Source of the DNA: Deltaproteobacteria bacterium
GTDB taxonomy: Bacteria; Myxococcota_A; UBA9042; DTJE01
Reading direction: 5' to 3'
DNA length: 11,353 nucleotides
NCBI GenBank assembly: GCA_013151875.1
Contig: JAADHL010000215.1
Location: forward strand, 1-11,353
Both the position numbers and the translations under genes were made by a program. Position 1 is the first letter of the stretch. The number at the start of each line of letters is the position of its first letter. The notes beneath the pieces are model-generated. The model did no database searches. It was not told where the DNA came from and saw only the letters and a program-made list of their open reading frames with translations. This document shows positions 1-7,167 of the stretch, one piece after another.

Positions 1-275
1 GTGGGCTGCATACACGCCAATGTGCCCGGCGAGTGCGACGACAACGAATCATGCACCGTGGACGACGTCTGTCTGGGGGGAAAGTGCACCGGAAAAAAGA
101 CCAGTAGTTGCGAAATATGCGAGGTGGTCAACACGGATGCCAACAAGGTGACCGTGATGCAGATGGGGGCGTCGGGCCACCCGGGGCAGGGCCTGGACCT
201 GGACAATAATCCCGATACCTGCGCCCCTTCCACCGACTGCTCGGGTGGAATCGACAATGAACTGGGGCTTTTGGC
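1..275 (+). repeat. Direct repeat shared with 1855-2132 (tandem gene duplication)
   Basis: Bases 1-81 are identical to 1855-1935, and bases 208-275 are identical to 2065-2132. The stretch between is clearly similar but has substitutions and a 3-bp length difference. After about 275 the two genes diverge strongly. Another near-identical patch appears around the DTDGDG-coding bases (about 786-818 versus 2643-2675). The pattern shows two tandem paralogues with islands of very high identity. Confidence 0.85.
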
Positions 276-897
276 CACATTCGTGAATACAGGTCTGACT
301 GATTCCGTCGAGCAGGGTTTCCTGACATACGTGCTGAATTTCAAGAACTTTGATAAAGATGGAAACCCCTTCACGTTGGAGTTTCTGGCGTCCTACCTAT
401 CGAACAACAATCAGTTTTGCGACTATCAGTACGATGAATGCGCCTATGTGCCGTTCCAGGATGCCCTGGACGTCGACTGCAACGGCATCATGTCCTTCGA
501 CAATACCAAGGTGCAGGGAAACAAGCTGACCGCCGGCGGAAACAACTACACGTTCGGATTCCAGGCATCCCTGTACGGAGGCGCAATCATGACGCTCTCG
601 ATCGCCAATGCCCGTATCGAGGCCACGATCCAGTTGACCCAGGGTGGCGGCCAGATCTTCTCCATGGAAGGATTCCTGGGTGGAGCCGTGGACAAGGCCG
701 AACTGCTGGACACCATCAGCAAGCTGCCGGACGATGTCCTGCCCATGGACAAGAATACGGTCATCGAACTGTTGGACACCTTCATAGTGAACGACCTGGA
801 CACCGACGGCGACGGGGTACCTGATTCGGCATCCGTTGCCATTCGTTTCAACACCATCCCGGCCGACCTGACATCGGTCTTTGATGAACCCTTGTAG
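1..897 (+). CDS. Cys-rich secreted protein, C-terminal part (CTDC repeat plus unnamed domain), 5'-truncated
   Basis: This is the 3' part of a gene that starts upstream of the window. Its first 81 bases are identical to an internal stretch of the next gene (1855-1935), so the GTG at position 1 is an internal Val codon, not a start. The visible 298 residues begin with the end of one CTDC-type repeat and one full repeat (Cys 12 onward). A C-terminal domain of about 240 residues follows, which I cannot name. It carries a STDCSGGIDNELG motif, paired cysteines near residues 140-147 and a Gly-rich beta-strand pattern. Residues 267-275 read DTDGDGVPD, a calcium-binding motif of thrombospondin type 3 style. 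By analogy with its tandem paralogue it is probably exported and surface-anchored, but its N-terminus is not visible. A ligand or adhesion role is only a guess. Confidence 0.8.
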   Translation: MGCIHANVPGECDDNESCTVDDVCLGGKCTGKKTSSCEICEVVNTDANKVTVMQMGASGHPGQGLDLDNNPDTCAPSTDCSGGIDNELGLLATFVNTGLTDSVEQGFLTYVLNFKNFDKDGNPFTLEFLASYLSNNNQFCDYQYDECAYVPFQDALDVDCNGIMSFDNTKVQGNKLTAGGNNYTFGFQASLYGGAIMTLSIANARIEATIQLTQGGGQIFSMEGFLGGAVDKAELLDTISKLPDDVLPMDKNTVIELLDTFIVNDLDTDGDGVPDSASVAIRFNTIPADLTSVFDEPL

Positions 898-906
898 AGG
901 AATTCC

Positions 907-2742
907 ATGAAAACGAAATCAACGTCGAAGTTTCCGCTTTCGGTCCTGCTCCTGGTCATGGGATGCGGTTCGGGTGGTGGGGGCGTGGAGGATGTATCGT
1001 TCGTGGACGCAACGTCCGACAGCGGACCTGTCGAAAGCGGCGAGGCAGGGCCCGTGGACGGGACCCCGTGCGATGACGGGGACCCCTGCACCAAGGGGGA
1101 CGTGTGGGACGCCGGGGTCTACGCCGGAACGGCCTATGACTGCACGACTGGCTCGCCCTTCTGCGTGACCAGGGGATGCGACGGCGAGGGAGGGTGCGAG
1201 GTCCTGAATGTTCAAGACGGCTTCTGCTTTGTGGACGGCGCGTGCTTTGCCGACGGCACCGCCAACCCCAAGGACGTGTGCGCTGCCTGCAACCCGCTGG
1301 CTGACCAGCAGGCATGGTCCCCTTCCATTGGGGTGACGGAATGCTCGGATGGCGACTCGTGCACCACTGACGACCACTGCGAAAGCGGCTCGTGCGTGGG
1401 CAGCAAGGCCAAGGACTGCGACGACAAGAACCCCTGCACGACCGACACCTGCGACGCGGGACTGGGCTGCGTGCACGAGCACAAGGAAGGGCCGTGCGAT
1501 GACGGGGACGAGTGCACAGTGGGGGATGTATGCGTTGACGGGACGTGCGTGGCCGGAAACGATTCCCCGGACTGCGACGACTCCAATCCGTGCACAATCG
1601 ATTCGTGCGACCCGGAAAAGGGCTGCGTCCACGACGAGGACCCGGAAACGGCATGCGACGACAACAACGAGTGCACCCTGGATACATGCGATGCGCAAAG
1701 CGGTTGCGCGCACGACCCGGTCGAGGGACCGTGCGAGGATGGGGACCTGTGCACCCTGGGCGATTTCTGCGACGGGGGCGAGTGCAAGACAGGTGACGAA
1801 ACGCCGGTCTGCGAGGACGACAACGAGTGCACCGCGGATTCGTGCAACCCCTTGGTGGGCTGCATACACGCCAATGTGCCCGGCGAGTGCGACGACAACG
1901 AATCATGCACCGTGGACGACGTCTGTCTGGGGGGAGTGTGCTCTGGAAAAAAGACCGAACTGTGCCCCACCTGCGAGATCATCGCGAACCCCGACGCCAA
2001 CAAGGTGACGGTGCTGCAGATGGGTACGTCGGGCCACCCGGGACAGGGCCTGGACCTGGACAACAATCCCGATACCTGCGCCCCTTCCACCGACTGCTCG
2101 GGTGGAATCGACAATGAACTGGGGCTTTTGGCGCCCTTCATCAACCAGGCGATCACCGACGCGGTTGAAAACGGATATCTGATGTATGTGATCGAATTCG
2201 ATGACTTCAAGGACGACGGCACGCCGTTCGCCATGTACTTCCACGGGGCCGATTTGGCAAGCACCGACCTGCTGTGCGACTACCAGGTCCAGGAATGCTC
2301 GTACGTCCCCATCTGGGCGTCCTTCGATGCGGAATGCAACCCCCTGGTGAGCTTTGACAACGCGGTGGTCAGTGGAAACAAGATATCAGCCGGTGGGCCT
2401 GATCACCACTTTGCCCTCCAGTTCAACCTGGTCGGCGGGGGTAAACTGGAGATGTCGATTTCCGGCGCCCATCTGGAGGCCACATTCCAGATGACCCAGG
2501 GCGGCAGTCAGGTGTCCTCCATGGTGGGCTTTATAGGCGGCTCCGTGGACAAGACGGAACTGCTCAACGCGGTGGACAACATCCCCGAAGAATATTTTCC
2601 CATAGACAAGGAGACAGTGGAGGGCCTGCTCGACACCCTGATCGTGAACGACCTGGACACCGACGGCGACGGGGTGCCCGATGCCGCTTCGGTGGCCATT
2701 CGTTTCGACACCATCCCAGCGGATATCGTACCGGGGGAATGA
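907..2742 (+). CDS. Cys-rich CTDC-repeat outer-membrane lipoprotein
   Basis: This complete 611-residue protein has a lipoprotein signal: a Lys-rich N-terminus, a short hydrophobic core and a lipobox ending VMGC with Cys20 as the lipidated residue. Gly21 follows, so there is no Asp+2 inner-membrane retention signal, and a Gly/Asp/Ser-rich linker comes next. Residues 55-356 hold nine CTDC-like units of about 26 residues. One type has the form CxDGDxCTxGDxCxxGxCxG and the other CDDxNxCTxDxCDxxxGCxH. Residues from about 364 to 611 form the same unnamed domain as the upstream gene, including STDCSGGIDNELG and the calcium-type DLDTDGDGVPD at 582-592. The start is supported by AGAGGA 5 bases upstream. 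The gene lies 9 bp after its truncated paralogue, and its stop overlaps the fur start. CTDC repeats are known from Dictyostelium and deltaproteobacterial surface proteins. The molecular function here is unknown. Confidence 0.88.
   Translation: MKTKSTSKFPLSVLLLVMGCGSGGGGVEDVSFVDATSDSGPVESGEAGPVDGTPCDDGDPCTKGDVWDAGVYAGTAYDCTTGSPFCVTRGCDGEGGCEVLNVQDGFCFVDGACFADGTANPKDVCAACNPLADQQAWSPSIGVTECSDGDSCTTDDHCESGSCVGSKAKDCDDKNPCTTDTCDAGLGCVHEHKEGPCDDGDECTVGDVCVDGTCVAGNDSPDCDDSNPCTIDSCDPEKGCVHDEDPETACDDNNECTLDTCDAQSGCAHDPVEGPCEDGDLCTLGDFCDGGECKTGDETPVCEDDNECTADSCNPLVGCIHANVPGECDDNESCTVDDVCLGGVCSGKKTELCPTCEIIANPDANKVTVLQMGTSGHPGQGLDLDNNPDTCAPSTDCSGGIDNELGLLAPFINQAITDAVENGYLMYVIEFDDFKDDGTPFAMYFHGADLASTDLLCDYQVQECSYVPIWASFDAECNPLVSFDNAVVSGNKISAGGPDHHFALQFNLVGGGKLEMSISGAHLEATFQMTQGGSQVSSMVGFIGGSVDKTELLNAVDNIPEEYFPIDKETVEGLLDTLIVNDLDTDGDGVPDAASVAIRFDTIPADIVPGE
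1069..1974 (+). repeat. Nine-unit CTDC-like cysteine repeat array inside the lipoprotein gene
   Basis: Units begin at Cys 55, 146, 171, 197, 223, 250, 276, 302 and 328 of the lipoprotein. Those from 146 onward follow each other every 25-27 residues. Unit 1 is separated by a spacer (about residues 80-145) with its own CFVDGACFADG-type cysteines. The first unit lacks two of the usual cysteines: Trp67 and Tyr72 stand where Cys is expected. The units are diverged at DNA level, so this is an old protein repeat rather than a recent DNA tandem array. Confidence 0.8.
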
Positions 2743-3191
2743 TGCAGAACCTTGGTTGGAAGAGACGCCTCACCGAATACATAAGGACAACCGGGGGCCA
2801 TGTCACCGCTCCCAGGTTGAGGGTGGCTGAGGTATTCTTCGACATGGACGGACACCCAGGCATCGAGGAACTTCATCGGGCCGTGGAAAAACGATACCCA
2901 GGCACAGGAGGCGCAACCGTATACCGGACCATGAAGCTGCTGTGCGATTCCGGACTGGCCTGCACCAGGGATTTCGGCGATGGATTCGCGAGGTACGAGG
3001 CCCTGGATCCGGCAGGTCATCACGACCACCTCATCTGCACGGCCTGCGGCAAGATCATTGAATTCGGCGAGGAGGCCATCGAGGAGCTGCAAGAGCACGT
3101 CTCGCGCAGGCATGGTTTTCAGATGCGGGACCATCGGCTGGATATCTACGGGCTTTGCCGCGAATGCGCGAAAATAGAAGGGGTGGGTTGA
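2739..3191 (+). CDS. fur: Fur-family metal-dependent transcriptional regulator
   Basis: This 150-residue protein matches the usual length of Fur proteins and is expected to act as a metal-sensing DNA-binding dimer. The N-terminal winged helix (about 8-85) includes VTAPRLRVAEVF and the recognition segment GGATVYRTMKLL. The C-terminal half has the metal-binding HHDH at 94-97, Cys100/Cys103, a regulatory-site region KIIEFGEEAIEEL, and a second pair Cys140/Cys143, which completes a Cys4 structural zinc site. Whether it senses iron, zinc, manganese or peroxide cannot be decided from sequence alone. The HHDHLIC-CGKIIEF style is closest to iron-sensing Fur, so the symbol is tentative. Two consecutive ATG codons at 2739 and 2742 overlap the lipoprotein stop. 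The GGGGGA just upstream sits better for the second ATG, and translation is probably coupled to the preceding gene. Confidence 0.92.
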   Translation: MMQNLGWKRRLTEYIRTTGGHVTAPRLRVAEVFFDMDGHPGIEELHRAVEKRYPGTGGATVYRTMKLLCDSGLACTRDFGDGFARYEALDPAGHHDHLICTACGKIIEFGEEAIEELQEHVSRRHGFQMRDHRLDIYGLCRECAKIEGVG

Positions 3192-3210
3192 TTTCCAGAA
3201 AACCCCCGAT

Positions 3211-3735
3211 TCAGAACACGAATCCGAAGGCCGGCAGCACCCCGAGGTACATTGAGTCGTAACCCGGAAGCCGGCCAGCCAGCTCGATGGCCACCTCCAG
3301 AAACAGGGACAGTTTTTCCAGCTTGAACCTCAGTCCTGGTCCGACAACGCCGCCCAGAAAATAGTTGAACGCGGTGAAATCACTGTACATGTGCTGGGAT
3401 CCCACCATTATCTGCGCCCTCAAGGTGGGTTCCAGGCCGTGACCGGCATCGAATTTCAGCATGATTCCAGGCTGTATCGCCCATCCGAAGTAACGATGAT
3501 TAAAGGCGAATCTCGCGCCCATGGCGAACCACAGAGGACCTGTAATCCGGTACTCGGACTGGGCGGTAAGAGCCCCGGCATACCTGCGATCGCTGATATC
3601 CGGCTTGACACCGAACAACGCGCCCAGGCTGACCGACCAGTCGGTTTCGGCCCTGGCCCGTGACGGCGCCGCCACCTGTGCAATCAGGACGATTGCCGCG
3701 GATATCACCAGGATCCTTGGAAAGTACGATCTCAC
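3211..3735 (-). CDS. Secreted outer-membrane beta-barrel-like protein of unknown function
   Basis: This 174-residue protein has a clear Sec signal peptide: basic start, hydrophobic core of about residues 8-23, and a likely cleavage ARA|ET after residue 29. The mature part alternates polar and hydrophobic residues with many Gly and aromatic positions, and it ends in Phe (FGFVF). Both are typical of small outer-membrane beta-barrels of the OmpW/OmpA-barrel size class. No family motif is recognisable. The start is a GTG at 3733-3735, chosen because GGGAG lies about 6 bases upstream and the signal peptide begins there. It converges with fur (19-bp gap) and diverges from the mrfBA operon (110-bp gap). 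A weak extended -10-like TGCTAGGTT in that gap could serve as its promoter. Confidence 0.7.
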   Translation of the reverse strand: MRSYFPRILVISAAIVLIAQVAAPSRARAETDWSVSLGALFGVKPDISDRRYAGALTAQSEYRITGPLWFAMGARFAFNHRYFGWAIQPGIMLKFDAGHGLEPTLRAQIMVGSQHMYSDFTAFNYFLGGVVGPGLRFKLEKLSLFLEVAIELAGRLPGYDSMYLGVLPAFGFVF

Positions 3736-3845
3736 CGCCGCTCCCTTTACGGTAGAAACCTAGCACAATTCGGCCGGCAACGAGAGGAGGCGAATCTGGG
3801 GTAGGATAGGTTCCGCATGGAGAAAAACTCCAATGGAGCGCGCCC

Positions 3846-4928
3846 ATGTCCCGGGATCGACATGACGAAATCGCGTCGCTGTTGCGGCAACGCCTGGATG
3901 AGTTGCGCAATCGGGACGGACCTGTCCACGACCAGGGGCGCGGTCAAGGGGGGCGCGATGTCTCTGACCTGGCTGATGCAACCTTGGATGCCGGTCGAAT
4001 ACGTAAACAGTGGATTGCCAGTCAAACAGGGTCAAGTTTGACGGAAATGCTCGACGGACGCGAGTCGGACCGCTTTGCCGGCCTGATCGAGGTCTTTACC
4101 ACCGTGGATGAGGTCCTGGATGGTCCGCAGCCGCTTCCACCACGGCTGGATCGGGCCCTGTGGCTCGTTCCCGGGGTGCGCGAGGCCACAATGCGACGCC
4201 TGGTCAAGTCGGGCTTCACCGACATTGCAGGACTGGCATCTCATCCCAGGTTCGGCGCCAGGGCGAAAAAGGTGAAGCGGTTGCTCGACAGGTCCAATCC
4301 CGCGCGGCTGACGGACCTGATCGGATCGCGCGCTGGACGCGGCAATCTGTTGAACCTGTCCCTTGCCGGCCTGTTCGAGGCATCCAAGATACTGTTCCTG
4401 GACATCGAAACCATGGGACTGTTCGGGGGAAGCCCAATCATCCAGGCGGGGCTGGCGTGGATCAAAGGGTCACGCATCGTGGTAAGGCAACTGGTGGCCA
4501 GGACCCCCGATGCAGAGGCCGGGCTGGTCCGCGAGGCATGTGACGCGATCGAATCCTGCCATGCGCTGGTGACCTTCAACGGTCGTTCATTCGATTTCCC
4601 GTATATCTGCCAGCGAGCGGCGTATTATGGGGCGCCATTGTCGGCGGACCCGGTGCACTTCGACCTGTTGCCCTATTCCAGGAGGGTATGGCGCGGACAG
4701 ACGACCAACTGCCGCCTATCGACCCTGGCCAGGGAGGTCCTGGGGATGAAAAGGGACGAGGACGTGGATGGCTCGATGGTGCCAGGGTTTTACCGTGACT
4801 ACCTGGAGGATCCTGATGGCAGGTACGGGCTGCTTGCAGGCATCGTGAGTCACAACCGTGACGACATGATCGAGATGGTGCGTCTGTACGAAAGGCTGCT
4901 CATGGAGGCCCGCAGGCTCGATGTCTGA
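3846..4928 (+). CDS. mrfB: MrfB/YprB-like DEDDh exonuclease (RNase H-like) with HhH-like segment
   Basis: This 360-residue protein is a likely metal-dependent 3'-5' DNA exonuclease of the YprB/MrfB RNase-H-fold family. Catalytic residues are visible: Asp186 and Glu188 in FLDIETMG, Asp250 in FNGRSFDFPYI, and His336 with Asp339/340 in SHNRDDMIE, giving the DEDDh set. Residues about 105-150 (WLVPGVREATMRRLVKSGF onward) resemble a helix-hairpin-helix DNA-binding segment placed before the nuclease domain. In Bacillus subtilis, MrfB works with the helicase MrfA in repair of mitomycin C adducts. As I recall it, that protein carries C-terminal TPR repeats, which I do not see here. The start has GGAG 7 bases upstream. 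Its stop overlaps the helicase start in ATGTCTGA, implying translational coupling. The family assignment is firm; the exact substrate is inferred. Confidence 0.88.
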   Translation: MSRDRHDEIASLLRQRLDELRNRDGPVHDQGRGQGGRDVSDLADATLDAGRIRKQWIASQTGSSLTEMLDGRESDRFAGLIEVFTTVDEVLDGPQPLPPRLDRALWLVPGVREATMRRLVKSGFTDIAGLASHPRFGARAKKVKRLLDRSNPARLTDLIGSRAGRGNLLNLSLAGLFEASKILFLDIETMGLFGGSPIIQAGLAWIKGSRIVVRQLVARTPDAEAGLVREACDAIESCHALVTFNGRSFDFPYICQRAAYYGAPLSADPVHFDLLPYSRRVWRGQTTNCRLSTLAREVLGMKRDEDVDGSMVPGFYRDYLEDPDGRYGLLAGIVSHNRDDMIEMVRLYERLLMEARRLDV

Positions 4929-7152
4929 CGTCAAATCGATCCCGAACATCATCGGGTCCATGCGGAATGCCCCATGGTACAAAGGCCAGATTTCTCAGAT
5001 ATACACGCTGCCCGAACGAAACGCTCGCTGCGTACCTGTTCCGGAGGGTGTCCACCATTCAGTGACCGATCTGCTTGAAGCCAGCGACCTCACTGATCTT
5101 TGGCTGCATCAGTCCCAGTCCCTTGAAATGGCCCTGGCCGGCCAGGACATCGTGGTGTCCACCGCCACGGCTTCGGGCAAGACTTTTGCCTTCATGCTGC
5201 CGGTACTGGACGCCCTGGCGCGTGACGAGGATGCAACCGCCCTCTTCCTGTACCCGCTCAAGGCGCTCACCAACGACCAGTTGAACGTGCTGCGGAAGAT
5301 CGAGGAAGCCACCGGGATCGAGATGTCGCCGGCAGTGTACGACGGGGACACGCCCAGGGCCAGAAGGCCCCGCATCCGGCAGTCGGCCCGCGTGGTGCTG
5401 ACCAACCCGTTCGAGGTCCACGAGACCCTGCCTTATCATCATCTGTGGCGGAGGTTTTTCGCCAACCTGAGCTATGTCGTGATCGATGAATCGCACCGCT
5501 ACACGGGCGTGTTCGGATCGAACGTGGCCCAGTTGATTCGCCGCCTCCTGCGCGTGGCTGAAGCCTACGGCAGCAGGCCGCGGTTCATCCTTGCCTCGGC
5601 ATCCATTGCGAACCCCGGCGAACACGCCTCGCGCCTGACCTCGCGCCGCTGCAAGGTCGTGGACGAGGACGGATCGCCCGCCGGTCCGCGGCACCTCGTG
5701 TTCTTTGATTCGACGCGTGCAGATGCGTCTTCGGCCCACGTCCAGACCAGGGACGTGTTCGCCCACCTGATCCGCGAGGGACTCAAGACCCTGTGTTTCA
5801 CTCGTTCACGCAAGGTGGCCGAGTTCGTGGCCGCAATGTCCCTTGAGGGCAAACATCCCCTGCCGGTGGCCCCCTATCGGGCCGGATACCTGCCCGAGGA
5901 GCGTCGTCGCCTGGAAACCATGTTCAAGGACGGCGAACTGCGCGGCATGGTGTCCACGTCCGCCCTGGAGCTGGGCATCGACATCGGGGACCTGGACGCG
6001 GTGGTCATCTGTGGGTATCCAGGGTCGATCAGCACCTTCTGGCAACAGGTGGGTCGCGGAGGACGGCGCCTGAACGAATCGCTTGGCGTTTACGTGGCCC
6101 TGGACAGCATCATCGACCAGTACCTGGTAAAAAACCCTGACCGTCTGATGTCCAGGAAGTTCGAGACGGCCACCATAGACCTGGCGAACGAACACATCCT
6201 GGCTGGACACATGCTTTGCGCGGCCGCCGAACTCCCCGTCAAGGTCCCCGAGGACCAGGAACCGGACCACGGCGTGGCCAGGGGACTTGCGGGCAAGGGT
6301 CTGCTGCATGAAACCGATCACGGATATGTCTACGCAGGCGTCACCCGCCCGCAGGAGGCGGTCAAGCTGGACCGGATCGGTGACGCCACCGTGGATCTGG
6401 TTGACGGAGAAACGGGCGATCTCCTGGAAACGGTCGACCTGGATCGGGCGTTGCGCGAGGCATTTACCGGTGCCGTCTACCTGCACCAGGCCCAGACCTG
6501 GCTGGTGGAGGAACTGGACCTGGATGCCTTGAAGGCCAGGCTTCGCAAAAAGAAGGTCGACTACTATACCCAGGCCCGCTGGAACAAGACGGCCGAGGTT
6601 ATGGAAACCTTTCGCATCGAACCCTTGGGTCCGGCCCATGCGTCAGTGGGCAGGATTCGCCTGAGACAGCGGGTCACGGGGTTTTTTAGAAAACGGTATG
6701 ACCGGGTAGTGGGCGGTGGGGACCTGGACATGCCCGAGCGCCTGATGGAGACCACCGCCGTGTGGATCGACATGGAAATGGCCCTAGGCAAGGGCACCAG
6801 CGATTTCATGGGCGCCATACACGCGATGGAGCACACCCTGGTTGGTATCGCGCCCCTTGTCCTGTCCTGCGACCCGACGGATCTGGCCGGCTTTTCCACC
6901 CTGATGGCCCCACACTCCGGGGAGCCGTCGATGTACGTCTATGACGGCTACGAAGGCGGCATGGGACTGGCGGATCGGGTCATGGACAACATTGGGCCGA
7001 TCATGAAGACCGTGCGTGATGTCCTGGCTGGTTGCGGCTGCGAAAAGGGGTGCCCAGCCTGCTGCCTGTCGCCTCGATGCGGAAACGACAACCAGCCAAT
7101 GGACAAGAACGGGGCGATCACCCTGCTGACGCTACTGCTGGGAAATGCCTGA
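4921..7152 (+). CDS. mrfA: MrfA/YprA-like superfamily-2 DNA repair helicase with C-terminal zinc-type Cys cluster
   Basis: This 743-residue protein is close in length to Bacillus MrfA (about 750). Helicase motifs run in order: TATASGKT (81-88), YPLKALTNDQ (111-120), TNPFEVH (161-167), Walker B DESH (189-192), ASASIANP (225-232), STSALELGID (345-354) and QQVGRGGR (375-382). The C-terminal part ends in a cluster with Cys705, 707, 711, 714, 715 and 720, the DUF1998-type zinc-binding module of MrfA. It should be an ATP-driven DNA translocase that exposes damaged strands for the partner nuclease encoded just upstream. The start ATG at 4921 lies inside the last codons of mrfB. Small departures from common motif forms are DESH instead of DEAH/DELH and QQVGRGGR instead of QQxGRAGR. 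It ends 15 bp from the convergent recA. Confidence 0.92.
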   Translation: MSDVKSIPNIIGSMRNAPWYKGQISQIYTLPERNARCVPVPEGVHHSVTDLLEASDLTDLWLHQSQSLEMALAGQDIVVSTATASGKTFAFMLPVLDALARDEDATALFLYPLKALTNDQLNVLRKIEEATGIEMSPAVYDGDTPRARRPRIRQSARVVLTNPFEVHETLPYHHLWRRFFANLSYVVIDESHRYTGVFGSNVAQLIRRLLRVAEAYGSRPRFILASASIANPGEHASRLTSRRCKVVDEDGSPAGPRHLVFFDSTRADASSAHVQTRDVFAHLIREGLKTLCFTRSRKVAEFVAAMSLEGKHPLPVAPYRAGYLPEERRRLETMFKDGELRGMVSTSALELGIDIGDLDAVVICGYPGSISTFWQQVGRGGRRLNESLGVYVALDSIIDQYLVKNPDRLMSRKFETATIDLANEHILAGHMLCAAAELPVKVPEDQEPDHGVARGLAGKGLLHETDHGYVYAGVTRPQEAVKLDRIGDATVDLVDGETGDLLETVDLDRALREAFTGAVYLHQAQTWLVEELDLDALKARLRKKKVDYYTQARWNKTAEVMETFRIEPLGPAHASVGRIRLRQRVTGFFRKRYDRVVGGGDLDMPERLMETTAVWIDMEMALGKGTSDFMGAIHAMEHTLVGIAPLVLSCDPTDLAGFSTLMAPHSGEPSMYVYDGYEGGMGLADRVMDNIGPIMKTVRDVLAGCGCEKGCPACCLSPRCGNDNQPMDKNGAITLLTLLLGNA

Positions 7153-7167
7153 TGATCGTTGCCATGG

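Noticed and set aside
1069..1974. Cys-rich repeats as a CRISPR array or DNA tandem repeat
   Set aside because: The periodicity is at protein level with diverged DNA, and the frame is open throughout, so it is a coding repeat.
919..2264. Long open frames on the minus strand across the lipoprotein gene (up to about 350 codons)
   Set aside because: They are shadows caused by high GC and repeated Cys/Asp codons. Their products are low-complexity, with no ribosome site or family motif, while the plus frame has a signal peptide and clear repeats.
3185..3205. Hairpin between fur and the barrel-like gene as a bidirectional terminator
   Set aside because: The stem is only GGGTT/AACCC with an 11-base loop and no T run on either side. 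It is too weak to call.
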